Source: Aquilaria yunnanensis (Eukaryota > Streptophyta > Magnoliopsida > Malvales > Thymelaeaceae). Taken from it: DNA of 64,000 nt. Under the pieces are notes generated by a model. It was given only the letters and a program-made list of their open reading frames with translations, made no database searches and was not told the DNA's origin. This document shows positions 34,929 through 46,878 of this stretch, in pieces; the stretch's first letter is position 1; each line of letters begins with the position of its first letter. The stretch is from positions 35,518,992 to 35,582,991 of the forward strand of contig CM077600.1 of NCBI GenBank assembly GCA_039654915.1, in the 5' to 3' direction. A program made the position numbers and the translations under genes.

Positions 34929-37900
34929 ATGTCCAAACTTGTAGTCCAAGTCGTTGACGCCAGTGACCTCATGCCCAAGGATGGCCAGGGCTCTGCAAGT
35001 CCTTTTGTTGAAGTAAAGTTTGACGGGCAGCGGCAAAGAACCAAGACCAAGCAGAAAGACCTCAATCCCACCTGGAACGAGAAGCTTCAATTCCATCTCA
35101 CCAACCCAAATGGTCTTCCAGACAAGTTCCTCGATGTGTATGTGTACAATGAAAAAAATGGCAATAATGATAGCCACCATAACTTCCTTGGCCGCGTTAG
35201 GATTTCGGGCGCTTCGATCCCTCCATCCGAGTCTGAGGCTGAAGTCCAACGCTACCCTCTTGATAAACGTGGCATCTTCTCTCATATCAGCGGAGATATT
35301 GCCCTCCGAGTTTATCTAACTGACCAAGATGGATCCAATCATCATCACGAAGCACCAGCACCACTGCCTGAGGCCAGCGGCCTTGAGAGCGAGGTTTATA
35401 CAGAACAAACTCCACTTCAAGAAATCAACAATAACAACCTTGATGAAGAAAGGGAGGTGGTTGAAGAGAAGAAGCAACAGGAGATGGTTGAAGAGATGAA
35501 GCAACCGGAGATGGTTGAAGAGAAGAAGCCAAAAGAGAGAGAGGAGGTGAGAACCTTTCACTCTTTAGGGAAAACAGAGGCCCCAGCTGCCGCAGCTGCT
35601 GGGCCGCCACAGGTGCAGGAAAAGCCACCACTCGTGGAGGTTAGAGCCGATTTTGCTCGAGCAGCTCCCGCTAGTATAATGCATATGCAGATGACCAAGA
35701 CTCCAGATTATCAACTGGTGGAAACCAACCCCCCGCTGGCAGCTCGCTTGAGATACAAAGTAGGGGACAAAACCTTCAATACTTACGATTTGGTGGAGCA
35801 GATGCATTTCTTGTATGTAAATGTGGTGAAGGCAAGGGAGCTTCCTGTTATGGATGTTTCTGGAAGTCTTGATCCTTACGTGGAAGTGAAGCTTGGGAAC
35901 TACAGAGCTGTCACAAAGCACTTTGAGAAGAATCAAAGTCCGGTATGGAACCAAATTTTTGCTTTCTCCAAGGAACGACTGCAGTCCAATCTCATTGAGG
36001 TAACTGTTAAAGACAAGGATGTGGGGAAGGATGATTTTGTAGGGAAAGTTGTTTTTGATGTGTCTGAAGTGCCAGTTCGAGTACCACCGGACAGTCCACT
36101 GGCTCCTCAATGGTACAGATTGCTTGATAAGAAGGGGGCCAAGATTAATCAAGGGGAAATCATGCTAGCAGTATGGATGGGAACACAAGCTGATGAGTCT
36201 TTTCCTGAGGCCTGGCAATCTGATGCTCACAATGTTAGCCATTCGAACCTTGCAAACACAAGGTCAAAGGTCTATTTCACACCCAAGCTGTATTACCTTC
36301 GAGTTCATGTTATGGAAGCTCAAGATCTCGTGCCCTCAGATAGAAGGAGAATGCCAGATCCAATTGTGAGGGTACAGGTTGGGAACCAAGGAAGAATCAC
36401 CAGGCCATCACAAGTGAAGACTGTAAACCCGATTTGGGATGATCAGCAGATGTTTGTTGTGTCTGAACCTCTTGAGGATTTCATCATCGTGACTGTTGAA
36501 GACAGGGTTGGCCCTGGAAAGGATGAGATTATGGGGAGGGTAGTGATTCCAGTTAGACATGTGCCTGTAAGACTTGATACTTCTAAGCTTCCAGATCCAC
36601 GTTGGCATAGCCTGCTTAAGCCTTCGTTGGCAGAAGAGGAGGGTGCTGAAAAGAAGAAGGAAAAGTTTGCAAGCAGGATCCTGCTTCGCCTCATCTTAGA
36701 GGCAGGCTACCATGTCCTTGATGAATCTACACATTTTAGCAGTGATCTACAGCCATCATCAACCCATCTCAGGAAGGAGAGCATTGGAATTCTGGAGGTT
36801 GGTATCCTGAGTGCAAGAAATCTGCAACCAATGAAAATCAGAGAAGGTAAGACAACTGATGCATATTGTGTGGCCAAGTATGGGAACAAGTGGGTTAGGA
36901 CCAGAACTCTTCTTGATACATTGCATCCTCGGTGGAATGAGCAGTACACTTGGGAAGTTTATGATCCCTGCACGGTAATCACAATTGGTGTTTTTGACAA
37001 TGAACAGATACATGGAAGCAATGATATGAGGGACCAAAGGATTGGGAAGGTGAGAATTCGGCTGTCAACTCTTGAAACTGATCGTGTATACACCCATTAT
37101 TACCCTTTGCTTGTTCTGCAACCATCAGGGTTGAATAAAAATGGGGAACTTCACTTGGCATTGAGGTTCACATGCACAGCTTGGGTGAATATGCTCACCA
37201 AATATGGAAGACCATTGCTCCCAAAAATGCACTATGTCCAACCCATACCTGTTAGGCACATTGACATGTTGCGACATCAAGCAATGCAGATAATCGCAGC
37301 ACGGTTACAAAGGGCAGAACCACCACTCAGGCGTGAGGTGGCTGAGTACATGTTAGATGTAGATTACCACATGTGGAGTCTAAGAAGAAGCAAGGCCAAT
37401 TTTGGCCGCATAATGTCACTTCTTATGGGAGTCTCTGTGGTCTGCAAATGGTTTAATGACATCTGCAAATGGAGAAATCCAGTCACGACAATCCTTGTGC
37501 ACATACTGTTCTTAATACTTGTTTGCTATCCAGAATTGGTCTTGCCTACAGTTTTCCTCTACTTATTTGTGATTGGAATATGGAACTACCGGTTTAGACC
37601 AAGACACCCACCTCACATGGATGCTCGTCTATCTCAGGCAGCCAATGTGCATCCAGATGAACTTGATGAAGAGTTTGACTCATTTCCAACGTCCAGACCA
37701 TCAGATGTTGTAAGAATGAGGTATGATCGGCTGAGAAGCGTTGCAGGTAGGGTGCAGTCTGTGGCTGGTGATTTAGCAACCCAAGGGGAAAGGGCTCAAG
37801 CCATATTAAGCTGGCGGGATCCAAGAGCTACGGCAATCTTTATCATCATCTCATTGATCTGGGCTGTGTTCATTTATGTTACGCCATTCCAGGTGGTGGC

Positions 37901-38012
37901 TGTTCTAATGGGGCTCTACTTGCTGCGTCATCCACGGTTCAGAAGCAAGACACCATCGGTGCCTGTCAACTTCTTCAAGAGATTACCAGCAAAGTCTGAC
38001 ATGCTATTATAA
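34929..38012 (+). CDS. Multiple C2 domain and transmembrane region protein (MCTP, FTIP/QUIRKY family)
   Basis: A 1027-residue intronless protein, the usual length and structure for plant MCTPs. Four C2 domains: C2A at about 1-130 (MSKLVVQVVDASDLMPKDGQ), C2B at about 290-415 (MHFLYVNVVKARELPVMD), C2C at about 453-570 (YYLRVHVMEAQDLVPSD) and C2D at about 618-750 (GILEVGILSARNLQPMK). Between C2A and C2B is an acidic, low-complexity linker (about 140-250) with repeats of MVEEKK/MVEEMK. The C-terminus is the phosphoribosyltransferase-like C-terminal (PRT_C) region with two hydrophobic hairpins (about 853-885 and 968-1000). Known members sit in the ER at plasma-membrane contacts and plasmodesmata, bind anionic lipids through C2 domains, and affect FT transport or SUB/QKY cell signalling. 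The start matches the family N-terminus. The four-C2 layout with linker is QUIRKY-like, but I do not assign an orthologue. Confidence 0.96.
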   Translation: MSKLVVQVVDASDLMPKDGQGSASPFVEVKFDGQRQRTKTKQKDLNPTWNEKLQFHLTNPNGLPDKFLDVYVYNEKNGNNDSHHNFLGRVRISGASIPPSESEAEVQRYPLDKRGIFSHISGDIALRVYLTDQDGSNHHHEAPAPLPEASGLESEVYTEQTPLQEINNNNLDEEREVVEEKKQQEMVEEMKQPEMVEEKKPKEREEVRTFHSLGKTEAPAAAAAGPPQVQEKPPLVEVRADFARAAPASIMHMQMTKTPDYQLVETNPPLAARLRYKVGDKTFNTYDLVEQMHFLYVNVVKARELPVMDVSGSLDPYVEVKLGNYRAVTKHFEKNQSPVWNQIFAFSKERLQSNLIEVTVKDKDVGKDDFVGKVVFDVSEVPVRVPPDSPLAPQWYRLLDKKGAKINQGEIMLAVWMGTQADESFPEAWQSDAHNVSHSNLANTRSKVYFTPKLYYLRVHVMEAQDLVPSDRRRMPDPIVRVQVGNQGRITRPSQVKTVNPIWDDQQMFVVSEPLEDFIIVTVEDRVGPGKDEIMGRVVIPVRHVPVRLDTSKLPDPRWHSLLKPSLAEEEGAEKKKEKFASRILLRLILEAGYHVLDESTHFSSDLQPSSTHLRKESIGILEVGILSARNLQPMKIREGKTTDAYCVAKYGNKWVRTRTLLDTLHPRWNEQYTWEVYDPCTVITIGVFDNEQIHGSNDMRDQRIGKVRIRLSTLETDRVYTHYYPLLVLQPSGLNKNGELHLALRFTCTAWVNMLTKYGRPLLPKMHYVQPIPVRHIDMLRHQAMQIIAARLQRAEPPLRREVAEYMLDVDYHMWSLRRSKANFGRIMSLLMGVSVVCKWFNDICKWRNPVTTILVHILFLILVCYPELVLPTVFLYLFVIGIWNYRFRPRHPPHMDARLSQAANVHPDELDEEFDSFPTSRPSDVVRMRYDRLRSVAGRVQSVAGDLATQGERAQAILSWRDPRATAIFIIISLIWAVFIYVTPFQVVAVLMGLYLLRHPRFRSKTPSVPVNFFKRLPAKSDMLL

Positions 38013-38648
38013 GGAAATCTGATCAGTCTCACTCATTCACTTCATGGGAAAAGATTAAAAGCATAATACGGGGAGTAACTTCTCCAACTAAATACCAAAT
38101 GACTGGAATAAAAGTGGCAAATCTGAGCCTATCGAGCTTTCCACCCGCAAAATTCAGCAGGCCTTGCCTTTCATCACGTTCAGCAGTGGAATCTAACATT
38201 CTTTTGTTCAAGCTGTTTTATATGTTCTAGAATATCCAGATCATAAGTGGTGCCACTCAAGAATGTATCATGTATATGTAATATCCTCGTCATAAAAGAA
38301 AAGGCAAACCCATATTATTGCCACAGTCATTGGTTCTAATAATAGAAGAAGTATCAAAAGAGTGTATCATTCAAAGCAGGTTCTTCGGTCTCAGAATGTC
38401 GTGCAGCAAAGGCATCTATGTCTTATGACACCAATATCACAAGGGCTAGAGCAAAAGCCAGTTGATGACACATTCTCATCCATGTGCTCGCATTATGAAA
38501 CCGAAGACTATCAACATTTACTGTATTGGAAAGAAAGCCGAATTAGCATTTAGTACACCCACAGAGAACAGTACCCTATTCGCTCACTTTCCTTTTGATC
38601 CAGTATTCTCTTCCATTTCAACAGCTCCAATCAACACATTTTTAATCC
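38013..38648 (+). other. Presumed 3' untranslated region of the MCTP gene and spacer
   Basis: No coding signal. AATAAA-like and TGTA-rich words (for example ATGTATATGTAATATC near 38270) are compatible with a polyadenylation region about 270 bp after the stop codon. The exact site cannot be read. Confidence 0.4.
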
Positions 38649-38785
38649 TTTTTTTTTAGTACTTAGAAGCATTTACAAGGAAGGGTTCAGGAGTATTATC
38701 GGAAAGGGAAAAGAAAGGGGGCAGCGCGCCTCAAACCAGGTGGGGAATGAGGTGACCCAATGTTCATACCACTAGGCCAAATGCC
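38649..38785 (-). mobile_element. tRNA-derived SINE, minus strand
   Basis: Read on the minus strand, it starts with a pol III box A (TTGGCCTAGTGGTA, 38780-38767), followed by a box B-like CTGGTTTGAGGCG (38739-38727). The body then ends in an A-run (complement of the T-run at 38649-38657). Spacing of the boxes and the ~130-bp length fit plant SINEs. No target duplication was recognised. It lies about 640 bp downstream of the MCTP stop codon. Confidence 0.6.
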
Positions 38786-41290
38786 AAGGGGAATTTTCAC
38801 TAAGCGAATTGTTTCTTCCCCTTTATCAGTAAATTCCATAAAAGCATCTGGAATTCAGCGATATTTTGATTCTTTACCCCATCATGACTCCTTGAAGTGT
38901 CCACTTACCAGGATATGAGCATTTACAATCAACTTTCTATACGGAGTATATCTCAGCAAGTACACATATGAGCTCCCAATTTGCAAACATACAAACAAGC
39001 ACGCAGAGATCAGAAACTTGAAGTTCCAATTCAAATTTTGAGCTGATCAGCAACTGAATTTGATGAGACTGATAATACTACCATGTGCTCAAGATTAAGA
39101 ACCAGCTATTGAATCAAGTAACTGTTTCTTACAAGTATTTGATGGCGCAAATCAGGCTCTCCATCTTTGTCAAGATACTAGCGAACCAACAAACAGAATT
39201 TAACTTGGTTTTTTTGCTCACAGTTCAGATTTGTTTCCATCACTGTGAGCAAGAAGAAAGGAAAAGGGATAAAAGGTAACAGGAGTGGAAGCTTACTAGC
39301 CTGGATAACTCGCCCGGAGGACCAAATGGAATTGATGGCCGATCTTCAATTTCGTTGAAAGAATCGCTTGTTTCTGGGGCTCCCGACTACAAAATCCCAG
39401 CCTAAGGGAACCGAAAGCAGAAAAGCAACCCAGAAAAAAATATCGTTTATGAAAAAGAAATGCAATGCAGGTGCGCGTGAGTGGCTTTAGAACTGAAAAC
39501 AATCTCGGAAAAGATTTTATTTCCATGAAGGCCCTAAATATAATCCAATCCATTATATATACACTAGAACCAACCCAAAAAGCATATGGCCTACCAAGAA
39601 TTCCAACATAATTTCAGGAATCGCAATTAGTACAATAAACATGGTTCTATAATAAATTAACGACGGATTCTCATTTCTCAACCTTTTCTCGAGAATAACC
39701 GTCTCAGCCTTTCCCGACCAACCAAACTGGAAAAAGAGTGGAGAAAAGCCTAAACGGCAAAACGGTGAAGTCTTGGTTTTTCAGAGAATCGAAAGCAATT
39801 CGTTTAATTTAAGTTTCAAAATTTTATTTTTATATTTTTTTTACCTGAGATTAATTTAATTTGAAAATTAATATCATGTAATTATAATAATTCATTTAAA
39901 ATAATTTTTTTTACAATTTTATTAATTTTTTATAATTTTTTTATACCTAAAAAAAACCAAGAATTATAACTGAAAAAACCAGACTATGGATCTTGTTCTT
40001 TTCAATTATCAATTCTTCGGTTGAATTAAGTTTTTCCGAAAACATAATTATTTTGAGTTGGATCAATTACACTAAAAAATTGACCTAGCCGAATCAATGC
40101 TTATCCAGTTTTTAGGAAAAATTTCAATCATTTAAATACACTTCAGCTTTGTCCCTCCTAGTCCTTAGGTTGCTAACTAGGAAATCTAATTTTTTTTTAA
40201 CTTAAGTTAACTTAATCTAAAATAATTTTTTTTATTTTTATTTTTTATTTTTTTTACCTAAAACTAATTTTATCTAAAACCTGATATTATGTAGGTATAA
40301 TAATCCATTAAAAATATAATTTTATAATGCTATTAAAATTTTATAAATTTTTCTTTTTAATATTTAAAAATAAAAATTTTTATAGAAATTTAATAATATT
40401 ATAAAAATTTACTTATAAATTAATTATTATATCTATATAATATTAATTTTTAAATAAAATTAATCTCAAATAAAAATAATATAAAATTTAAAATAAAATA
40501 TTTTAAATTAAATTGACTTAAATTGAAATGGATTGACATGAATTTAAACACATAATCTGAGCAAATTCGGCTAGATTGAAGACAGATTAAGAGGGCCACT
40601 TTTTCGCTGTGGCTTTTGACCGTGCCCCTCAAGCTCTGAAATAAGTCATGACTTTGCAACCTAATTACGATTTTGCCATTCCACGTAACATTAGCTTATG
40701 CCCTCTCACTTACACTCAGACTCGGCTACACGGTCATCGCAAATTTTGCAAACACTTGGCTCACGTTATTGATTGGCCAATTTTAGTGTAGACGATAATA
40801 ATTTGTTCCTAGTCCTTAGGAAAATTACAAGTTGACAAACTATTTTTGTCTGTCATTCTTTGAATTGATGCAAGTCACATAAAATTTTATACGATTCGCA
40901 CAAATTTATGAATTAGGATTGATGATCGACAGCAATAATCCTTCACATAATACAAACCATATATAATCTAAAGATGGTCGCTTTATATTTTTTCTAATGA
41001 AAAAATAAAAAATAAACATACTTAATTTAGTATAAAAAAATCTTAGAAATGTTAACGTATGATTGAATGCACATTGAGCTTAACTGTAAGAAAGCGTCTA
41101 TTAAGATTCTACATTGAAGGCACAAAATAATGTAAGCTAGAGTCAATCTTACAAAATAACCCCTAATCAATTAATCAATAAATCCACTTTCAAAAGCTCT
41201 TTAACACTTATGCTCAAGTGTGTAGTATGTCAATGCCTCGGGAGCTAGTCAAGTTGTAATTGTGTCATGTAGAATGTAAAAATTTGTATA
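38786..41290. other. Intergenic AT-rich sequence
   Basis: No gene recognised. 39296-39553 is open on the minus strand but shows no domain. 39820-40530 is very AT-rich and contains the repeated, partly inverted segments described separately. Confidence 0.45.
39820..40530. repeat. AT-rich direct and inverted repeats
   Basis: A segment reading TTTTTTTACCTGAGATTAATTT, then AATATCATGTAATTATAATAATTCATT occurs at about 39835-39900. It recurs in direct orientation at about 40248-40310 (TTTTTTACCTAAAACTAATTTT, GATATTATGTAGGTATAATAATCCATT) and inverted at about 40385-40475 (AATTATTATATCTATATAATATTAATTTTTAAATAAAATTAATCTC). This may be a decayed fold-back element or a duplicated MITE. Confidence 0.5.
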
Positions 41291-44200
41291 AGATTCTTAA
41301 TACATGGATATGGATTCTGTTTCTTACTCGAAGAAGATTTGTTCTTCATTTCTGGCGGAGGTTGGTGAGGACGAACCCCGCCATCAGTCATAAGTTGTTC
41401 ATCTTTGAACTATCAAGGACTAGGAGCGTCTTCGCCAGTTCATGCATTACGTAATCTTGTTCAAATAGTAGCCTCAAATATAGTTTTTTCTTATACAAAC
41501 TTGAAAGTATGTATTAGAGTTTGATTTTATGCGATCTTACTTGAATTTTCCCTCTTATTTGGTTGTGGACTTTGTTGATGGCAGAGGAAAAGGCCTAGCT
41601 TTGTTATGGGATTCAGGCATGAATATTGAATTTTTATCAATGTCAACATTCCACATTGATGTTCGGGTTGGTTTCAATCAGTCAGTTCCCACTTGATGAT
41701 TTATAGGATTTTATGGCGACCTTGACAAATATTCTTGTCATGCTTCTTGGATTCTCCTTCACTCCTTATCTTTGGTTCACAATGACCCTTAGTTAATTTA
41801 TGGTGATTTCAATGAAACTTTAGATTTCTCTAAAAAGATGGGGGTCCACTATGCTGATCTTCTCAAGTGAAGGCCTTTCACTCTATTATTATTGCTTGCT
41901 CTTTATTCAACCTTGGGTATGTTGGTCCAAAATTCACTTGGCAACGTAATTACAAAGGGAATGTCTTGGTGAGAGCACATCTTGACCGTGGTTTTGCCAA
42001 TCAATCTTGGCAAGATCTTTTTCCACATGATATCTTACGGAATATCTTCTTTTCACGTTCTAACCATTTAACTCTCTTCTCTAGTCTATATGACTTAGAA
42101 TCAATTACTGGATAATCAACTTTTACGTCAAATGAAACTCTCTTTTTGGCATGACTTGAAGTTTGGTTCACTTATACAGCAAATCTGACAACTAGAAAAT
42201 AAACTATAGTTCTACATTTTAATTTAGCTGAATCCTTGGACAAATAATGTGGTACTTATGCTCAATTGCATAACCTACAGGACATGAAAGAAAGTTTTTG
42301 AAGCAATGTTCTAAATCTCTTTGGTTAACATGTGGAGATCACAATACAAGGTATTTTCACTTGGTTACAATTGCTTGGAAGAACAATAAACATATCATAG
42401 GCTTATTTGATGCATCGGATCAATATCTATTAAGTTTAGCATTTATCCAACAACATATTTTGGATTTTTATACTCAGCTATTCACCACCGAAGGGATGAC
42501 TGATATGGTTCTAATTCTCTCACGTGTATCATCGAGGATCATGGCATAAATGAATGACTTAATCAAATGCAGCCCTATAAAGCATGAGGGCCGGATGGTT
42601 TCTCACCTTTGTTCTTTAAAAAATATTGGTGTTTGGTTGTTCATGATGTATCGCAATGTTTATTGCAATTTCTTCATAGTGTTGATCTACCGAATGGGCT
42701 TAATGACACTCATGTTGTCTTGATTCTAAAGGTGAACGAAACAAAGCTAGTAACGGAGTTTAGACCGATTAGCCTGTGTAACATTTTGTATAAGATTCTC
42801 TCCAAAACACTACCTAATCGACTTAAACATCTTCTTCCAATAATTATCTCTAAAAAGCAACAAGCTTTTCTCTCAAGTAGAATTTTGTTCGACAATGCAA
42901 TGATTGCCCTTGAGTCATGTCATTTTATGCATTATTCTCGAAATTTATTTGATGAGTTTATGGCTTTAAAACTAGTCGTGACAAAGGCTTACAATCACAT
43001 GAAGTGGGACTTCCTAGAAAAGACTATGCTTACTTTTGGTTTACGCCTTAATGGGTTCATTTGATTATGAGATATGTCCGCATGGTTCATTATTCGATTA
43101 TTGTAAATGGTTCTTCTATAGATTTTTTTCTTGCCATCCTAAGGGATTTGACAAGAGGACCATATCTGCCCGTACTTATTTTTGCTTTGTGTTGAGGGGT
43201 TGTTAGCACTTTTCCATCATGCTTCTGGTCAAGGACTGCTTCATGGAGTTTCGGTTAATGATATTAGTCCACCTGTTACTCATCTTCTATTTGTAGACGA
43301 TTCTCTCCTGTTCACTCATGCTTCTGTAGATGAAGGAATGCTCATTCTAGCTCTTTTAAAGCAATGTCAATGAGCCTTAGGCCAACTTGTTAACTTGTCA
43401 AAATCTTCTATCTTTTTCAATCATATGGTTTATGAAGAACAATGAGTACAAGTAAAATAAGTCCGTCGTATTGAGTAGAAGTTGGTAAAAGATAAGTATT
43501 TGAGAATTCCAATAATCTTGGGTCACAAAGAGTGCATTACTTATGTAATAAAGTATAAAAGAAACTTAAGATATGGAAGGCGTGACTTTTATCTCAGGTG
43601 GGTCGGGAAGTCCTATTGAAATCTATTATTCAGGCAACCCCTACATTTGTGATGAATTGTTTGCTAGTCCTAAAAATAATCATTCAGAATTTACATTATA
43701 AATGGCAAACTTCTTTTGAAGGCACCATTCCTAGCAACAAGCCATTCACTAATGCTCTTGGTCTAGCATATGTAGATAAAAAATGAATGGTGGGAATGGG
43801 ATTTTAGGACTTGGAGGCTTTTAATGTTGCTCTCCTAGCGAAGTGATGTTGGCAACTTTTTTAGAATCCACAATCACTGGTTTCTTGAGTGTTAAAGGGT
43901 TGGTGCTATCCTGATACTTATTTACTTGATGGCATTGATTCTTTTGGCTCCTTGCATGTCTAGCAGGCTATCTTGGCTAGATACGAACTTCTTCAAACAT
44001 GTGGACTTTGGTGTGTAGAAGATGGGCCATTGATCAATATCTGGCACAATTGATGGGTGTCTTTAGCCATAAATTTTAGCCTTATTACAATGCCATATCT
44101 GGAAACTGAACATTGGAAAGTCTTGGATCTTTTGCTTCTAGATGGGCCCAGGTGGAACCTCTAGTTACTGACTTTCATGCTTCACCCCATAGATGTTTTT

Positions 44201-45990
44201 AATATTATTCAGATCCTGGTAAGCTCTCATCCTATTCTAGATGTCTTCACTTGGGAAGCATAGTCAAAAGAGGTATACACAATTTGAGCAGGTTATCATA
44301 TATAATCAAGGTGTTAAATATCGTTACTGCTAGACATACCGCACCCTGAATTTTTAAGGTATACCATATGGCATACCGCATCGCTTTCCGTTACCATTTT
44401 CGTAAAAAAAATAAATGTTAGAATATTATTTTAAGATGACATAATTTGTTTAATAATTTATTTTTACAAATTTTATATGCATTCTAATTTTTCTCATCAT
44501 AATTTGTCAAATATAAATAAAATATATGATAGAAGATATTCAGTTGGGGTAGCATGCATCAGAAATTCAATTGAGAGATATTGTTCAATACCACATGGAC
44601 CTTCAAGCTACTACCATCCATTAAATTGTTATATTAATTAAGAAAAGTAACAAAAAAAATAAAAGTAAATTTTTATTTTATGATATGTGTATTATTTATA
44701 TTTTAATTTTTTATATATTTATGATATTTTTTATGTAAAATGAAAAAAATTAACCACAGAAAATTAAATACTGCGGTACGTACTGTGTAGTATTTTGCGG
44801 TATACCGTGTTTTTTGACAAAAATGCATACAAAAAGTGAGCAGTATGGAGTATACAGCACATACTGCAAAATATCACGGTATACTGTACAATAAAATGAC
44901 AAAATGTGAAAACATTTGTATCACGTATCGCGTATCCACAATATACCGCGATGTTTAACACTATGTATATAATATGCTTTGGTATAATCAGACCTAGGAG
45001 CAAGCTTCTAGGAGCAATCATGATGGCGTTCATTCTAGAGACTTCAAATTCCTCCTAAGCTCCAAAACTTTTGGTGGCAAGCTCTGTCTGATCGGTTACC
45101 GACTTGAGTGAATATGTGGCATCACCGAATTGTCAACCATTGTCTTTGTCTGGTTTACAACACTGCGAACGAGTCTATCAAGCACATTTTATTTTTTTGT
45201 CCTTTCACTGAATAGGTGCTTCAGGAATTCGGCCTTCAGTTGCTGCAATTCAATTTTCCTCACATCATTAATATTTTCCAAGTAGCACGAGATGCACTAA
45301 TGAATCTTGTTTGGCATCCTTTCTTGGTTATTCGTTGGCTAGTCTGTAGAAATTGAAACAAATGTGTTTTTTAAGGAACCTACCAAACAATGAAAGCAGT
45401 TGCTTACCAGATTCAATCGTGGCTTTCTACAGAAATATTGTCTCTGCGCACTTCTATTGTCTTACCACCTTCCCAAATAACAGTGCATTGGTTTCCTTCA
45501 ACATGTAATTCTATTGTAGCAAATGTCAATGTTGGTTTATTTGCTTTTATTGTGGTGGCTGGAATAGGTGTAATTGCTTGCGATTCATCCTTGTCAGTGC
45601 TCTTGGTTGTCTCACACACTGTTACTTTTGTTTAAGACATTGCTTAGCTTGAAACATTGGCAACTTGAAAAGGCTTATTGGAAGCATGTTCTCATGGATG
45701 GCATGATATTATTCTACGATATGATTTTTACGTGGCAATTTCTGCATTCCTAAACTATAAAAAACCCTCTTTATATGCACATGGAGTTGTACATGATGAT
45801 ATTATTTCTTTTTCTAAGACCTTTGGTTCCTATTTTCCCTTGTCGGACTAACTTTGTTGCTCATACTCTTGTTTCTTTATCTAAGGGATTATCGGGTGGA
45901 GTGGAATAAGGATTACCATATCCATCTCACCTATCCGAAGCCATCCATTCTGATCTTTAATGAAGATTATCTATACTTTCTCTAAAAAAA
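41290..45990 (+). mobile_element. Decayed LINE (non-LTR) retrotransposon interrupted by a hAT element
   Basis: Traces of plant LINE ORF2 in order, in shifting frames. Endonuclease starts near 41408 (NYQGLGASSPVHALRNL) and continues with FTWQRNYKGNVLVRAHLDRG near 41930. Reverse transcriptase runs from about 42610 (FRPISLCNILYKILSKTLPN, 42757-42816) to the catalytic-site variant FVDDSLLF near 43290. A zinc-knuckle-like 'zf-RVT' region lies near 45045-45240, followed by an RNase H-like end near 45470-45900. It ends in an A-rich run (about 45982-45998). Many stops and frameshifts make it a pseudogene. No target duplication could be assigned. About 659 bp of a hAT element was inserted after it arrived. 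Confidence 0.85.
44307..44965. mobile_element. Non-autonomous hAT element nested in the LINE
   Basis: The left end CAAGGTGTTAAATATCG and the complement of the right end CATAGTGTTAAACATCG form 17-bp terminal inverted repeats with three mismatches. A perfect 8-bp direct repeat, TATATAAT, flanks the element at 44299-44306 and 44966-44973, the size produced by hAT transposases. LINE-like sequence continues on both sides. The interior has no transposase but many copies of the words ATACCGC, GCGGTA and GTATACC, probably subterminal transposase-binding motifs. Confidence 0.87.
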
Positions 45991-45998
45991 TAAAAAAC

Positions 45999-46878
45999 GT
46001 AATGCACTTGAGAAATTTTTATCTAAAAATTGTACAGTCAGAAGATATATTTTCATTTATAAGTAATGTTGTATGTATTAGAACGTTACAATATATTAAG
46101 TTAAACCGTTTAATTGACCAATTTAAAAGGTATGTAAGTAGGAATTATTAACTTTTAGTGTCAAACCAATTGCGACACTTAGAATTTTGTGCAAATTTTT
46201 AGTACATTTAGTAAAAATTTTCATTCACATGCTACCTAAGCCACACGAGTTAGCAAGAAATTGGTAAACTTTTGGACAAAAATTTGAATAGTGTATCAAA
46301 AAATTATATTTTTAAAATCTTATATATTGTTATATGGAAATTAGACTTTTAAAATTATGCACAAAACTTGTCTCCGTTAAATAATTAAAAGTAGTATAGG
46401 TTTTGAATCGATCCCAAAAAAAAAAATGACAGAAATAATCTATATAAATAAATTTATGGAATTTGAGGGTGAGTGCAAACATAATTATAACAGTTGAACA
46501 TGAAATCGTAAAGTGTGTAAAATTGAATTGTAACTCAAGATTTCATTTCCATTTTCTAGTATCGAAAAGCATTTTATCAGTTTCCCAAGATTATTAGTAT
46601 TGTTTTATTTCTTTGGTTTGATAAATGATTTCATGGCGATATGCAAACAGCCACAGGCAGAGGAGTATCAGAATGTGTGGCGGAGGGAGATGGCACTCCA
46701 CAGGCCATTAACTAGTGGGCCTCAACTCAACTTTCTGGCTCTTGCAAAATAACTCTACATCCATACCATATCAGTATTAGTATTAACATTATTTTTTGGT
46801 TATTTGCTTTGGGGTATTCGATTTCCATCATCTATCTAGTGAATATTCGAGCCCAACACTTGCTCCTCGGAAATCAAC
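45999..46878. other. Intergenic sequence and upstream region of the zinc-finger gene
   Basis: AT-rich, without recognised genes. The last ~200 bp before 46879 presumably contain the promoter of the DnaJ-type zinc-finger gene. Confidence 0.45.

Noticed and set aside
35565..36152. 195-codon minus-strand frame inside the MCTP gene
   Set aside because: Antisense to the well-supported MCTP coding sequence, with no domain of its own.
39296..39553. 85-codon minus-strand frame
   Set aside because: No recognisable motif, no supporting splice context, and aromatic-rich translation typical of non-coding AT-rich DNA.
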